64,000 nucleotides of DNA from Xanthomonas hortorum pv. pelargonii (GCF_024499015.1 NZ_CP098604.1:992001-1056000), one strand, 5' to 3'. Shown: positions 36,840-47,636, counted from the stretch's first letter. Numbers and translations: made by a program. Notes: generated from the sequence alone by a model not told the origin.

Positions 36840-38917
36840 TCACTTTTGCAGCAAGTCCTGAAGGAATTCTGATTCAGGCTTCACCGCTGAGACATGCAAT
36901 TGATCGCGGGCACGGGTGCAAGCTACGTACAACAACTGGCGCTCGGTGTTGTAAATTTCGGTCAGCTCGGCCTCGTCGGCGGCAGTGTCGATGCGCGCCT
37001 GTGAAGGAATGATTGCATCATCGCAGGCCATCACTGCGACCACGCGGAATTCCATGCCCTTAGCCAAATGCTTGGTGGTGATGCTGACGAAGCCCTCTTC
37101 CGTCGCCATATCCTTGCCAAGCACGCGCCCCTGTAGGCCAGCGGCCTTTACTGCCGCCTGTGCGCGAGACAGTTCGCTTTCGGATCGGACGAAGACACCG
37201 ATTTCCTGCGGCTGCACGCCACTGCTGCTGCACTGCTTCAACCATACGCCAACGGCTTCGCTTTCCGTCTGGGCATCGGCATAGCCGCAGATGGTCGGCT
37301 CCGGCCCATTGAACACGGAAACCGTGCCCTTGCGGCTTTCGACGTTTCCGTCCACATCGGATACCTCGGGGCCGAGCAGACGATCGGCCTGCGAGCGAAT
37401 CTGGTGCGATGTGCGGTAATTGATATTGAGCGTGCGCGATCGACCACGCACATCAACACCCAAATGTTTCCACGAGAAAGGCGTCTGGAAGATGCGTTGA
37501 CCGAGGTCGCCGGCGAAGAAGAGCGCATTGGCGCGGTTGCCGCCAATCGCTGCAAGGAAGCGCAATTGTTGCACGCTGATATCCTGCGCTTCATCCACCA
37601 CGATGTAATCGAATACCGGATGTTTGCGATTGGGCATGACTTCGGCCAGCTTGGCGAACATTTCGGCAGTAGTGATCTTGCCGGCCTGTTTCAATTGCGC
37701 TTGCACCTGGGTGAAAACCTGCCAATACAACGCTCGCTGCGCCTCCGGCAAACGTGTCTTGCGCCCTAACCGCTTGGCATCGCGGTAAGCCTCCCAGCTT
37801 TCCACTTGCCATGTATCCACCACGTCGTCCCATTCGGACAGCAAAAACGCAGCGTTGGCCTTCAGGCCATCGACCTGCGTAGCAGCTGACTTCAGCATAG
37901 AGAAAGTTTCATCACGACTGGCAAATACCGGCTTGCCGAATTCCGCCGCATACAAGCGGATACCAAGAGCATCCATGGCGAATACGTCGATACGTTCACC
38001 TAGCTTCGGCGTGTTCCAGATCAGCCGATACAGATTGCCGCGCAAGGCGTTGGCCAACGTGTCCGAAAACGTGGAAAGAAGGACGCGTGCGTCTTCGTCC
38101 TTTGCACCAAATGCACAGCCCGGTGCAAGGCAACCACTGTCTTGCCCGTGCCCGCCGAGCCAGACACACGCGCCGCACCGTTGTAATGACGTTCGACAAG
38201 TTGCCGTTGTGCCGGATGCAGGAAAACTGTCCACTTGTCCCACGGGTATTCCAAGGCGCGAGCCAGCTCGTCCATATCGGACATGACGCGGAAGCGACGC
38301 TGCGCGTCCGGGTGCTGGAACGGATCCGCGCCCCTACCCGCCACCTCCGGCAACGCCGGCGTGCCGCCGGTCGCCAGTTCAAGCAGGGCTTCTGCCGCCT
38401 CACCGGGAAGATGATGGGCCAGCTCAAGCAGCGAATCCTCGTCGACAGCTTTCACGTCGGCAAGCCATTCCTGCGGCACCCCATAGGCCAGCAGTTGGTC
38501 GTCACCATGTTTCGCGAACAGTTTCGGCTTCCGCCACGTGGCAGGCCTGCTGTCCTCGACGTACTTCGGAACGAGGATCTCCTCGACACGCTCGCGGACT
38601 TCGACAAGCTGCGCTGCGCCGGTGGTCGGGTGCACTTCCAGCTTGCGCCGCTCGGCCCATTGATAGGCCTTATCGTGATGATCGACATAGCAGAGCAGCA
38701 GACTGCCAGCGGTCTTGTGGACGATCAGGCGAATATCGCGGCTGACACGCACCGACCAGAAGTTCGGATCTTTGGCTCTGTCGAGCTTATGGAAGCTCAT
38801 GCCGTTACCAACAGGATCCACCTGCAAATCGAAGGCGGTGGTCTTGGCTGCCTTTTGCTCATCGCCGGTCAAGCGCGCAAGACTAGTGGTAAAGGTGTCG
38901 GCGATGCGGAATTCCAT
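36840..38917 (-). pseudogene. RelE-like domain fused to UvrD/Rep-type helicase, frameshifted
   Basis: The N-terminal 95 residues from ATG 38917 resemble a RelE/ParE toxin fold (FTTSLARLTGDEQKAAKTTA, FWSVRVSRDIRLIVHKTAG, CYVDHHDKAYQWA). The rest is a superfamily 1 helicase: Walker A GSAGTGKTVVALHRA, motif II YIVVDEAQDIS, ALFFAGDLGQRIFQTPFSW, INYRTSHQIR, TTKHLAKGMEFR and YVACTRARDQLHV. The frame breaks at 38101-38103, where three A residues (minus strand) occur; four would give a continuous HLVQKDEDARVLL and an intact protein of about 692 residues. It is the last gene of the res-mod operon and probably a nucleic-acid-processing partner of that system. Confidence 0.82.
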
Positions 38918-38939
38918 CAGTTCCTCTCAATTCTGGCAA

Positions 38940-39312
38940 CTACGCCGCGCGGTACTGGCTACCGCGATCCACCGCAAATTTTTTCAGCTTCTTCGCCAGC
39001 TTCCGACACTCTTTTTCGGTGACCGCGTTGAAATTAATAATCGCGTGCGCTGGGTTCCCGACGACGGGATCGGGCTGATGTATCAGCCCAACCGATGCGG
39101 CCTCTGCGCCACTGACAGCCCACACACCAACGGACTCCAAACCGAGATCCAGTGTGTAGTGATGATGCGATGCCTCCGCGGTAGTCTGATCGCCATCGTA
39201 AACGGACAGCTTTCCGTCATCCTTTGGGAAAGGGAAAAAGCCTGGCTGGAGACTTCACCATCGGGGAAAAATTCGGATGCACCTGGCGCAGCAATAAGGT
39301 CTGATCGTTCAT
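38940..39312 (-). pseudogene. Unknown operon protein Z, two frameshifts
   Basis: The ATG at 39312 overlaps the stop of the upstream gene (ATGA). Reading MNDQTLLLRQVHPNF, then FFPDGEVSSQAF, then FPKDDGKLSVYDGDQ requires one extra base in each of two A5 runs (39267-39271 and 39235-39239, plus strand). The corrected product is about 123 residues ending in a basic ECRKLAKKLKKFAVDRGSQY. No family is recognised. The position between protein Y and the helicase suggests a component of the same system. Confidence 0.65.
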
Positions 39313-39746
39313 GCCTGCTGCACCTTGATGGTGTCATTCAAGAACGCGAACAGGGATTGCCAGCCGACAGGATCGAGATTGAAGTCTCTCTCCACGTCCT
39401 CCTCATCGGCCCCGAACGCATGGTAACTGGCCTGCAAGTTCGTCAAGTCGATGTCCAGCGACGGATCACCTTCGACTTTCCATTCGAGCAAAATATTGCC
39501 ATCCTGCTTTGAAACAATTATGGGTGACGGTAATTTATCCGGGTAATCAGCGATTATTTTTTCAGAGACACTAGACAGCCTGTCGGCATCGGGCGCCAGA
39601 CCACTACCCGCGAACCAGCCATTTTTAAGCTGGGAGATCTCGTCGAAGCGCGCCGAGATGGCATAGTTCTTGGTGACTTCCAGTGACTCGATGGAAATTA
39701 TTTTTTGCAGGCGTTCGTAAGAATCGTACGCACCTACGCCTATCAC
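39309..39746 (-). CDS. Unknown operon protein Y
   Basis: A 145-residue protein with IISIESLEVTKNYAISARFD, the segment LKNGWFAGSGLAPDADRLSS, and LPSPIIVSKQDGNILLEWKV. It is acidic and probably soluble. I do not recognise a domain. It is intact and overlaps both neighbours by four bases (39743-39746 and 39309-39312), a sign of translational coupling in the res-mod operon. Confidence 0.75.
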   Translation of the reverse strand: MIGVGAYDSYERLQKIISIESLEVTKNYAISARFDEISQLKNGWFAGSGLAPDADRLSSVSEKIIADYPDKLPSPIIVSKQDGNILLEWKVEGDPSLDIDLTNLQASYHAFGADEEDVERDFNLDPVGWQSLFAFLNDTIKVQQA

Positions 39747-40408
39747 GCTAATCTGATGACGCTCGCGCCCCCATAGATGCGAGCCGTGTTATGAAACGAG
39801 TCCACCATGGGAATAACAACGGCCGGGCTATTGTCTGCCGGCTTCAGGCGAAATGAGGATTTGGCGAAATCAACCTCTTCAATGTAGCCATTGAGCGAAA
39901 TTTCTCGCTCATATACCTGGTCCGCAGCCAGCACCAGTTGCTTGCGTTTTTCCTGCGTTAGGCGGGCCGGATTTCCGATCTGAAGTGGCAACTCTAAAGC
40001 TTCATCGGCACGCAAAGAACGTCCGAACTGATTGAAGTGCCCTAACAATTCTTTCGGAAATGCATCTGGCAATGCAGTAACCGGTGCTGCGATACACTCA
40101 GCCACCAAATCACGGGCACGCTCGAAATAATCTCTCTCACCGCCTTGTAGGGCAAGCGCGCCAGCCATGACCAACGCCAGCATCGGCTTGGTGCTACCTT
40201 CGTCGATGCGCTCAATATCCAAGCGGAAACCCGCTTCAAAGCCCTTGGGCACACGCTGCCGTCCTGGGTGCTCCTGCAAATACAGATGCTTGGCCAGTTC
40301 GACAATCAGACGTTCATAAGCCGCAAGATCACGAGCCACATCGACGGGCAATGTATGCTCGTCAAAGCGTGCGCCAGTGAACTTGGGCTGGGAGAAGTCG
40401 ATCTTCAT
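39743..40408 (-). CDS. Unknown operon protein X
   Basis: A 221-residue intact protein starting MKIDFSQPKFTGARFDEHTL, with AYERLIVELAKHLYLQEHPG and a C-terminal LNGYIEEVDFAKSSFRLKPA followed by VVIPMVDSFHNTARIYGG. No family is recognised; the C-terminal part looks beta-rich. It starts 4 nt after the methyltransferase gene and overlaps protein Y, so it is part of the same operon. Confidence 0.75.
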   Translation of the reverse strand: MKIDFSQPKFTGARFDEHTLPVDVARDLAAYERLIVELAKHLYLQEHPGRQRVPKGFEAGFRLDIERIDEGSTKPMLALVMAGALALQGGERDYFERARDLVAECIAAPVTALPDAFPKELLGHFNQFGRSLRADEALELPLQIGNPARLTQEKRKQLVLAADQVYEREISLNGYIEEVDFAKSSFRLKPADNSPAVVIPMVDSFHNTARIYGGASVIRLA

Positions 40409-40412
40409 ATAT

Positions 40413-43347
40413 CTAGCTTACCTTGAAAACCTTCATCACCTCATCACCGAGGTGATTGATGACCTTCACCGCAAACCGACCGTTACTCGGTTTCGGGAAA
40501 GGGCGCGAGGTGTCGCAGTTGAGCGTTGCCCAAGCGTCGGGGTCGATTTCAGCTTTGAGGGTAGTCTTCAGAGCCTTGTACGGGTCATTCGCGCCGAGGA
40601 AGTAGGCATGGCGGACGAAGAAGGATTCCTCGTTGTAGTCGGTATCCAAAACCAGCAAGCGATGCCGTCTGCACCGTCGCTACGCACTTCACCGGTGCTG
40701 GGGTGGAACACATCCACGCCGTTGATGCGCACCACCAGTTGCCCGTCGGCAGGTACCTCGATAACGTCACGCTTGCCATCGTATCGGCGGATGCTGTGGC
40801 CCTGTGTGTCCAGCACGTCCACATCCGGCTCGCCGAAGATCACGAACAGATTGCCCTTGCCGGTGTTCTTCAGGTCTTCGGCCATGTGTAGGTCGGCGTT
40901 CATACGCGCCTTTAGTACATTGATACGGCCCAACTTGCTGAATTCGGTGGCCGGTGCGTCGTAGTTGAAGGCGCAGGCGATGAGCACGTCGAAATTGGCA
41001 TCGCCAGCCTCGCGGGCAGCATCGACCAAATCTGCACGGGTGACTGTGCCGAACTCTGGGCCGACCAGGATGCCGGCACGCTTTACCTGTCCGTTTTCCA
41101 GATAGCGGCCTTCGGCGCAGATCAAATCGCCCGGCCACGGCTCCAGTGAGGTGAACTCTATCTTGTCGGCCTTGTGCGCCTGCTGCACGCCAGCGGTGCG
41201 CAGATTGGCCAGGATCAGGCTGGCAAAGTCCTGTCCGTACTCCGCTTGAGTCTCGGCCACGTGGTCGATCAGGTTGTCTTCCTCGTCCACGCCCAGCACG
41301 CGATGCGGCGACAGGGATTCCACAGTGAAGGGGCCGGCCACACGTACCATCTTCCTGTCCTCATATGGTTTGTCGTGGAGGTACTCAAACTCAGCCTTAG
41401 CGGCAATAGAGGCATCGATTTCCTGTTGGCGGGCGATGCGTTGTTGCCACCAGTCGGCGTGGAGTTTCTTGGCTTCAGCAGTCCACTCGGTCTCTACCTC
41501 GCGCGGGATTTGCCATTCCTGCCACTGCTTGCCGAGTGATTTGTTCAGCGCTTCACGCAGCGATTCCAGCACGGTCTGGAATCTTTCCCAAATGACGTCG
41601 ATCTCTGCGTTGTTGGCAATCGTTTCGAGCATGATGTGCGGCACGCGCTCGCAGACAAAGCCGTGGGCAATATTGTCCCACGTGGGCTGGCTGGACGGCG
41701 CACTGCGGGTGATCTCGGCTTCCTTCAACTGCCCTTCTTTGCTGTCCGCCAGCAGATAGAACGGATAGCGGGCACCCATGATTCGAGCGCGGGCCAGCGC
41801 CAACGATACGCGCGAGGTGTCAATGGTGATCCAGCGGCGGCCCCATTGTTCGGCAACATAGGCGGTAGTGCCGGAACCGCAAGTGGGATCAAGCACCAAG
41901 TCGCCAGGGTCGGTTGCCATCTGTAGGCAGCGCTCAATCACTTTGGTGTTCGTTTGGACGACGTAGACCTTTTCTTCCGTGAAGCTGCCAGTGCTTACAT
42001 CCGTCCAAACATTCCCATGGGCCGACAGCTCAAAGTCAGTGTGATAACGGATGAATCTCAGTGAGTTTTCAGCAACATGAATGCGCCCAGCTTTTGCAAG
42101 CCTGTCCATTCCCGTTGGGAATGATGCCTTCCAATGCGAGTTCTTCTCCCAAGTATCGTAGCCTTTCCCGCGAAAAGTGAATGGCTGATGCTCCTTGGCA
42201 CGACCTTGTGAAAGAAGATTGTCTGGAGCATATGGCAATGAACCTTCTGGAACTGGAATATCGCCACGCTTTTCAGCTGCTGACACGCCACGATAGGTGA
42301 AATCAGGAAACATCAACCAGCGAGCGTTTCCTTCTCCAAGCTCAAACTTTTTGCGGAACATGGGCGAACGCGCTTTACGAGCGCCAAGTGCTTTGTCTTT
42401 GGCGTACCAAAGGATATGGTCACTCACATTGCCGACATAGTTCGTCACGAAGCCCGTCGTTGTCTGTACCGTGATCAAACTAATGAAGTTCCTGTCACCA
42501 AAAACTTCATCCATTACCGCCCGCACGCGATGCACATTCTCATCGCCGATCTGCACAAAGATCGAACCGCTGTTCGTCAACAAATCCCGCGCCACAACTA
42601 GTCGGTCGCGTAAATAAGTTAGGTACGAATGAATGCCATCGCGCCACGTATCGCGAAACGCTTTTACCTGCTCCGGCTCGCGGGTGATGTGGCCCACGTT
42701 ACCGTCCTTCACGTCGCGGCTGGTGGTGGACCACTGAAAATTACTGTTGAATTTGATGCCATAGGGCGGATCGAAATAGATGCACTGCACCTTGCCGCGA
42801 AGCCCCTCGCGCTCGGCCAGGCTAGCCATCACTTGCAAGGAGTCGCCCAGGATCATCCGGTTCTGCCAATGCCCCTCATGTTGGTAGAACTCGGTGCGAT
42901 CCGCTCCTTCGGGAAGGCCATTGAAGTCGCCGAACAAATCGAGCGAGTCCTGTTTCGGCGTGGCAGCTTCGCGTCGTTCTTCGGTCTGGCGGCGCAGATC
43001 GTCGATCAGCGCCTTGGGTTTCACCTTCTCTTGGATGTACAGCGGCGGCGCATTGACGACCAGATCTGACCAGTCTTGCTGATCCTTGCCTCGCCAAATG
43101 AGTTGTGGATCGAGGTCGCGGTTAAGCCGCTGCTGGAATTCCGGGAAACCTTTCCCCCGTCATGCAAGGCGCACAGTTCCCCTAGCCATTGCCTGTTGGC
43201 ACGCGGATAGGCCACTTGCACAGGCGCTTGCTCGTGGTGCTGCATCACGGACTGATGCTCCACCGTCGGAATGTTCTTCCGCTTGGCCTCGGTGTGGGTG
43301 ATCTGCTCGATACTCTTGCCGGGATTCTCTGTTTTCTTCGTTGCCAT
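40413..43347 (-). pseudogene. Type III R-M-like DNA methyltransferase (Mod), two frameshifts
   Basis: The corrected product of about 978 residues is a beta-class amino-methyltransferase: catalytic motif IV DPPY in VQCIYFDPPYGIKF precedes the AdoMet motif I in DLVLDPTCGSGTTAYVAEQW, with a target-recognition region between, as in Mod subunits. Two single-base losses break it. Near 43149-43150 (plus) CC should be CCC, joining the 5' piece ELCALHDGGK to GFPEFQQRLN. At 40648-40651 an A4 run should be A5, joining GIACWF to LDTDYNEESF. The large middle frame (40568-43024) still holds all catalytic motifs. It follows res by 11 nt, the reverse of the usual mod-res order. Confidence 0.85.
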
Positions 43348-43358
43348 CTTAGTACTCC

Positions 43359-46316
43359 TTATTTCCCCGGCGCGGGCACAGCCGTTTCAATCATTTGGTT
43401 GAACTTCGCCTCGACCTCTTTCGCGAAGTCATGCTGCATTTCGTACACGTCGCCAAACTCGGCGAAGGCCCAGCGGCCATGTCTGCCGAGGTGGTTCACG
43501 CCGGGAATCCAATAGGTGTCCATAGTGGACTTCTTCTCCTTCGCGTCTTCGCGCCTGTAACCCTTAATCTCAACGATCAAGTTCAGCGGATCACCCTTAC
43601 CGCGTCCATCGTCCACTTGCACGATAAAATCCGGGATGTAGATGCGGTTGGCCGAGCCAAAGCGGTAAGGTACTTCCAGGCCGAGATTGTGGTTTTTAGT
43701 GTAGGCCAGCACCTTGGGATGCGATTCGGCGATGCGGCAGAATTCGCCTTCCCAGCCGCTGTCCAGAATCACCCAGTTGACCTGATTTTTCGGCTGGTTC
43801 TCCACGCCGAGGGTTTCCCAGCGTTCAATGCACGGACGAGAAGTGTTGAAACGCACGTGCGCGGTGCTGCCGGTCGGGTTGAATGGGTCGAGGATGGCCT
43901 TAACCTGCCGACCCTTCTCCAGTTCCTTCGCGGTGATGCCCTTGGTGATGCGCTGGCAGGCCATATCTGCCAGTTCGCGGTACATCAACTGCGCCGGGTA
44001 GGTGCCACCCTTACATTCCAGGCACTGGTCCAGCCACTGGCGCACGATACGCTTGAGCTGCCCGAACAAGGCAATCGGTGCATCCTGGCCTAGATCACGC
44101 CAATGCTGGAACAGCAGATGCTTGGTCAACTCCATCAGTAGGGTGGACTGGCGCACGTCTCCCAGATGCTTGATATCCAGCTCTACCGCTTCGCCAATGA
44201 TGCCGGCGTTGTGGGTCCTGGTCGCGCCGACCATGTCAGGCGTCAGGCTGAGGTGGTGATCGTCGTTGAATTCTGCTTCGAGTTGTTCTTCTGGCAGTTC
44301 AACGCGATAGCCCTGTACGCGCGGGAACCAGATTTCCAGATGATCGCGTTCCGGACGCAGTGCCTTGACTGTAATGGTTTCGCGGGGCTTGGGCGGCGTG
44401 ATGATGACAGGCTCGGCTGTGAAGTCGAAGGGGATGCCGAATATGTCGGCGTACTCCACGTCGAAGAGACCTTGCTCGTTCAGCTCATAGGACTGGCGAC
44501 GCAGGGCACGGCCAATCACCTGCTCGCACAGCAGCTGAGTACCAAAGGCACGCACGCCGAGGATGTGGGTAACTGTATTGGCATCCCAGCCTTCCGTGAG
44601 CATCGACACCGACACCACACAGCGGATTTGTTCACCCAAGCGACCCTGCTTGCCAACGGTGTTCATCACCTCGCGCAGCAATTCGCTGTCACTCAGGTTC
44701 TCAGCCTGACGACGATCGCCGGTGCGCTCGATGATTTCGCGCTTGAAGCGTTCTATCTCGTCGGCCGCCATCCCCCGGAAGTTATCATCCAGCGCCTCGC
44801 CTGATTCGAGTTGCTCGCTGTCTATCAGCAGGGTGTTCGGACGTGCTAACGGACCGTGTTCATCATGGTTTCGGAACAATTCAAGCCTGCCGGGTACAGG
44901 CTTGATGAAGCCATTCTCATCCGTGCGCTCAAAACCGGAGATGTAATCAAACACCAATTTTGAAGTCGCGGTGTTATTGCACACCACGATAAAGCACGGT
45001 GGCGCTTGAATGCCTGCCTGCTTCCACGCTTCGTAGGTTTTGAGGTAGTGGCCGTACAGGGCTTCCAGTGCGGTCTGCAATTCCACCGGAATGGCCAATG
45101 GATCGAGCTGGGCGTTTTTGCCGCGCCCCTTCTTCGGCATCTTCTTGCCGATGTGCTTCCAAAGCTCACGATAGATGGGCATTTCCGCGCCGGGAATGTT
45201 GTCGGCGACCGGCACGCGCGGCAACTTGACGATGCCGCACTCGATAGCGTCCATCAGCGAAAAATCGCTCATCGTCCACGGAAAGAGCGTGCCCTCCACA
45301 TAGCCAGAGCCGGCGAGGAAGAAAGGCGTCGCTGACAGGTCCATCACCTGCTGCAGCCCCAGCTTGCGGTTGACCGCTTCTAGGCCAGAAATCCAAAGCC
45401 GGGCGGCTTCATTGTTGTCCTCGGCTTCCGCTTTCTGATCTTTATCAGGATCTTCGTCGTCCACGGCAGCGTGCGGCTTCTCCCGATAGCAATGGTGTGC
45501 CTCGTCGTTGATGGCAAGAATATTCTTCAGCCCCATCAATTCCGGCATGACTCGCTGGAGCATCTGTCCCTCGGTTTCCAGCGTTTCCAGCTCGCTGCCG
45601 GTACGGCCTTGCAACAGGCGGCGGCCGCCCTTGGACAGCTCCATGCGTTCGCGCCGCTTGAAAGCGTGGTAATTAGTGATAACGATTTTGGCCTTGTCCA
45701 AATCGGACAGCATGTCGCGCGGCACGATTTCGCGGTTGACGTAGTAGCTGTCTGCATCATTGGGCAATAGCACACGCAAACGATCCTTGATGGTCAGGCC
45801 AGGGGCAACCAGCAAGAAACCACGGGTGAATTTCTTGCTCTGCGGATGCCGTACAGCATTGACCGTCTGCCATGCAATGAGCATGGCCATGACTGTGGTC
45901 TTGCCAGCACCAGTCGCCAGCTTCAGCGCCAAACGCATCAAGCCGGGATTGGCATCAGTGCTGGCCTTTTTCAGGTGATCGAGGAAGCGCTCGCCGCTCT
46001 TTCCAAGCTGTGGAGCGACCTCGGTCAACCAGATGGCGGTCTCGGCCGCTTCTATTTGGCAAAAGAATGGGCGCACACCGGCGAACTTGTGGTTGCGCCA
46101 ATGTTCCAGTAAGCGGGCTGTTTCAGGGGTGACGCGCCACTGCGCAGGTGGCAAGAGACGCCAAGCATCGACCTCGCGCCGCACCGAATTGATCAGCTCA
46201 GAGTGTCGGTAGCGCTGCCCGTCGTCAGCCAGGCTCTCAACTTCATCCAGCGCCAGGGTAGCCTGCTCGCCCTGGTGCCGACGTGGCTTTGGAATCGGAC
46301 TAGGGCCTGTTAACAC
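43359..46316 (-). CDS. Type III restriction-type helicase-nuclease (BPTD_3080-like Res), 5'-truncated by IS
   Basis: A DEAD/DEAH helicase of about 985 residues with LALKLATGAGKTTVMAMLIA (Walker A), NILAINDEAHHCYREK (DEAH), VMDLSATPFFLAGS, SMLTEGWDANTVTHILGVRA and QVIGRALRR. A C-terminal PD-(D/E)XK nuclease follows: RIYIPDFIVQVDDG and LNLIVEIKGYRRED. The native start is at 47248; an IS inserted after codon 39 or so separates it, and the current ATG (46316, MLTGPSP) is supplied by the IS terminal repeat. Loss of the short N-terminus may or may not kill activity, because helicase and nuclease motifs are complete. Confidence 0.87.
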   Translation of the reverse strand: MLTGPSPIPKPRRHQGEQATLALDEVESLADDGQRYRHSELINSVRREVDAWRLLPPAQWRVTPETARLLEHWRNHKFAGVRPFFCQIEAAETAIWLTEVAPQLGKSGERFLDHLKKASTDANPGLMRLALKLATGAGKTTVMAMLIAWQTVNAVRHPQSKKFTRGFLLVAPGLTIKDRLRVLLPNDADSYYVNREIVPRDMLSDLDKAKIVITNYHAFKRRERMELSKGGRRLLQGRTGSELETLETEGQMLQRVMPELMGLKNILAINDEAHHCYREKPHAAVDDEDPDKDQKAEAEDNNEAARLWISGLEAVNRKLGLQQVMDLSATPFFLAGSGYVEGTLFPWTMSDFSLMDAIECGIVKLPRVPVADNIPGAEMPIYRELWKHIGKKMPKKGRGKNAQLDPLAIPVELQTALEALYGHYLKTYEAWKQAGIQAPPCFIVVCNNTATSKLVFDYISGFERTDENGFIKPVPGRLELFRNHDEHGPLARPNTLLIDSEQLESGEALDDNFRGMAADEIERFKREIIERTGDRRQAENLSDSELLREVMNTVGKQGRLGEQIRCVVSVSMLTEGWDANTVTHILGVRAFGTQLLCEQVIGRALRRQSYELNEQGLFDVEYADIFGIPFDFTAEPVIITPPKPRETITVKALRPERDHLEIWFPRVQGYRVELPEEQLEAEFNDDHHLSLTPDMVGATRTHNAGIIGEAVELDIKHLGDVRQSTLLMELTKHLLFQHWRDLGQDAPIALFGQLKRIVRQWLDQCLECKGGTYPAQLMYRELADMACQRITKGITAKELEKGRQVKAILDPFNPTGSTAHVRFNTSRPCIERWETLGVENQPKNQVNWVILDSGWEGEFCRIAESHPKVLAYTKNHNLGLEVPYRFGSANRIYIPDFIVQVDDGRGKGDPLNLIVEIKGYRREDAKEKKSTMDTYWIPGVNHLGRHGRWAFAEFGDVYEMQHDFAKEVEAKFNQMIETAVPAPGK

Positions 46317-47115
46317 ATCCGAAGCCCATCAACGACTAGGACGAAGCTGAGGAATCCAAGGAACATGACATCCAGCTTCTCGAAGCGCGAGAAAATCCGG
46401 CGGTAGCCTTTCAAGCGACGGAACAGTCTCTCCACTTCGTTACGCCGCTTGTACATCTCCCGGTTGTATTCCCAAGGCTCGACCCGATTGGATTTCGGCG
46501 GGACCACCGGCACGAAGCCAAGATCGAGCGCCAACTGGCGTGTTTCGTTGCCTTCGTAAGCACGGTCCATCAACAAATGAATCGGCCGCTCCACTGGCCC
46601 CAGGTGTTCAAGCAACGCGCGGCCTGCAGGTGCGTCATGCACGTTGCCAGGCGTCAATCCAAAGGTGATGGCTGTTCGAGCATCTGCGGCAACCATATGA
46701 ATCTTGGTGTTCCATCCACCGCGAGACTTGCCGACGGCCTGCGGGCCGTTTTTTTAATGCACCCGTGCCATCGGGATGGACCTTGACGCTGGTGGAGTCC
46801 AGCGAGACTGCTTCGATCTTGATGCGCACGATCTGGGACTTCTGCAATTGGGCGAACATCCGGTCCAGCACACCCGCCTTGGCCCAACGGTTCATGCGTG
46901 TGTAGACCGTATGCCAGTTGCCAAAGCGCTTGGGTAGGCCGCGCCATTTGCAGCCATGCTCGGCAACGTAAAGGATGGCGTTGACCACTTGCAGGTTGGT
47001 CATGCTGACATTGCTGCGCTGCGCCGGCAGGCAGTGTTCGATCAGAGAAAATTGTGCTGGCGTGATCTCCATACCCAATAGTTTAATCGCTCGGGCCATT
47101 AGTGTTAACAGGCCC
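46303..47115 (-). mobile_element. IS5-family (IS427-like) insertion sequence, 813 bp, inserted in res
   Basis: Perfect 14-bp terminal repeats GGGCCTGTTAACAC (46303-46316) and its complement (47102-47115) are flanked by TA target duplications (46301-46302, 47116-47117). Excising the element plus one TA fuses ASSFI to SPIPKPRRHQ in frame in res. Confidence 0.95.
46310..47099 (-). CDS. IS5-family transposase in two overlapping frames
   Basis: The first frame (46635-47099) carries the N-terminal domain (MEITPAQFSLIEHCLP, CKWRGLPKRFGNWHTVYTRM) and the first catalytic Asp in VSLDSTSVKVH. The second (46310-46696) carries IHLLMDRAYEGNETR with the second Asp and RNEVERLFRRLKGYRRIFSR with the Glu. An A7 run on the minus strand (GCATTAAAAAAACGG, near 46750) is a standard -1 slippage site that joins the two frames into one DDE protein of about 260 residues. 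Confidence 0.88.
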
Positions 47116-47248
47116 TAATGAAGCTGGATGCTCGGCGAGATTCGACTACTTGCTGTGTAGGTTGACCCTTTTCGTCGAGCTCCCAGTGCAAAGACGGGTA
47201 ACCGTATGGAGAATTGAGAATAGGCTGATTGAAAAACTGGTCACTCAT
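47116..47248 (-). pseudogene. Separated 5' end of res
   Basis: From ATG 47248 the minus strand encodes MSDQFFNQPILNSPYGYPSL and continues HWELDEKGQPTQQVVESRRA then SSFI, where the IS begins. This is the N-terminus missing from the helicase-nuclease frame. The promoter of the whole six-gene operon should lie upstream of it. Confidence 0.88.
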
Positions 47249-47321
47249 TATCTTTAACCCCTGATCTTGGCCCTAGCCGGACATCGACTCTCACGCCACC
47301 AGTTGGATGCAGGTGATCAAC

Positions 47322-47630
47322 TCAATGATAGTCGTCTTCACGCTGATGCCTGACTGCCAAAACGGTGACGACCTGATTGCTTTCAACCTCAAACAGCAGG
47401 ACGTAGCCGCTGACACCGAAGCCGATCACCAACTCCCGCAAGAACGGGTCTGCCACCCCCGCCTTGCGGCAGCTCAAAGGAGCCAGTTCAAGCACGGTGA
47501 CGCCATCGCCGATGGCCTGCAGCGCACGTTCGGCAACGGTGAAGTCGCCTTCGGCACGCTGTAGCAGCCAGTCGTAAAGCCGCGCGAGATCGTCGCGCGC
47601 TTCCTGAGTGAAGCGGACAGAAAATCCCAC
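47322..47630 (-). CDS. RelE/ParE-family toxin
   Basis: A 102-residue protein with the ParE/RelE pattern: VRFTQEARDDLARLYDWLLQ, then LRELVIGFGVSGYVLLFEVE and VVTVLAVRHQREDDYH, the usual strand-rich end. The gene lies 6 nt after its antitoxin. ParE toxins inhibit gyrase and RelE toxins cleave mRNA; the sequence is closer to ParE. Confidence 0.87.
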   Translation of the reverse strand: MGFSVRFTQEARDDLARLYDWLLQRAEGDFTVAERALQAIGDGVTVLELAPLSCRKAGVADPFLRELVIGFGVSGYVLLFEVESNQVVTVLAVRHQREDDYH

Positions 47631-47636
47631 GTTGGC

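Noticed and set aside
46735..46760. IS5 transposase frameshift counted as another decay event.
   Set aside because: An A7 run at the junction with the -1 relation is the standard programmed slippage site of this IS group; it is probably normal.
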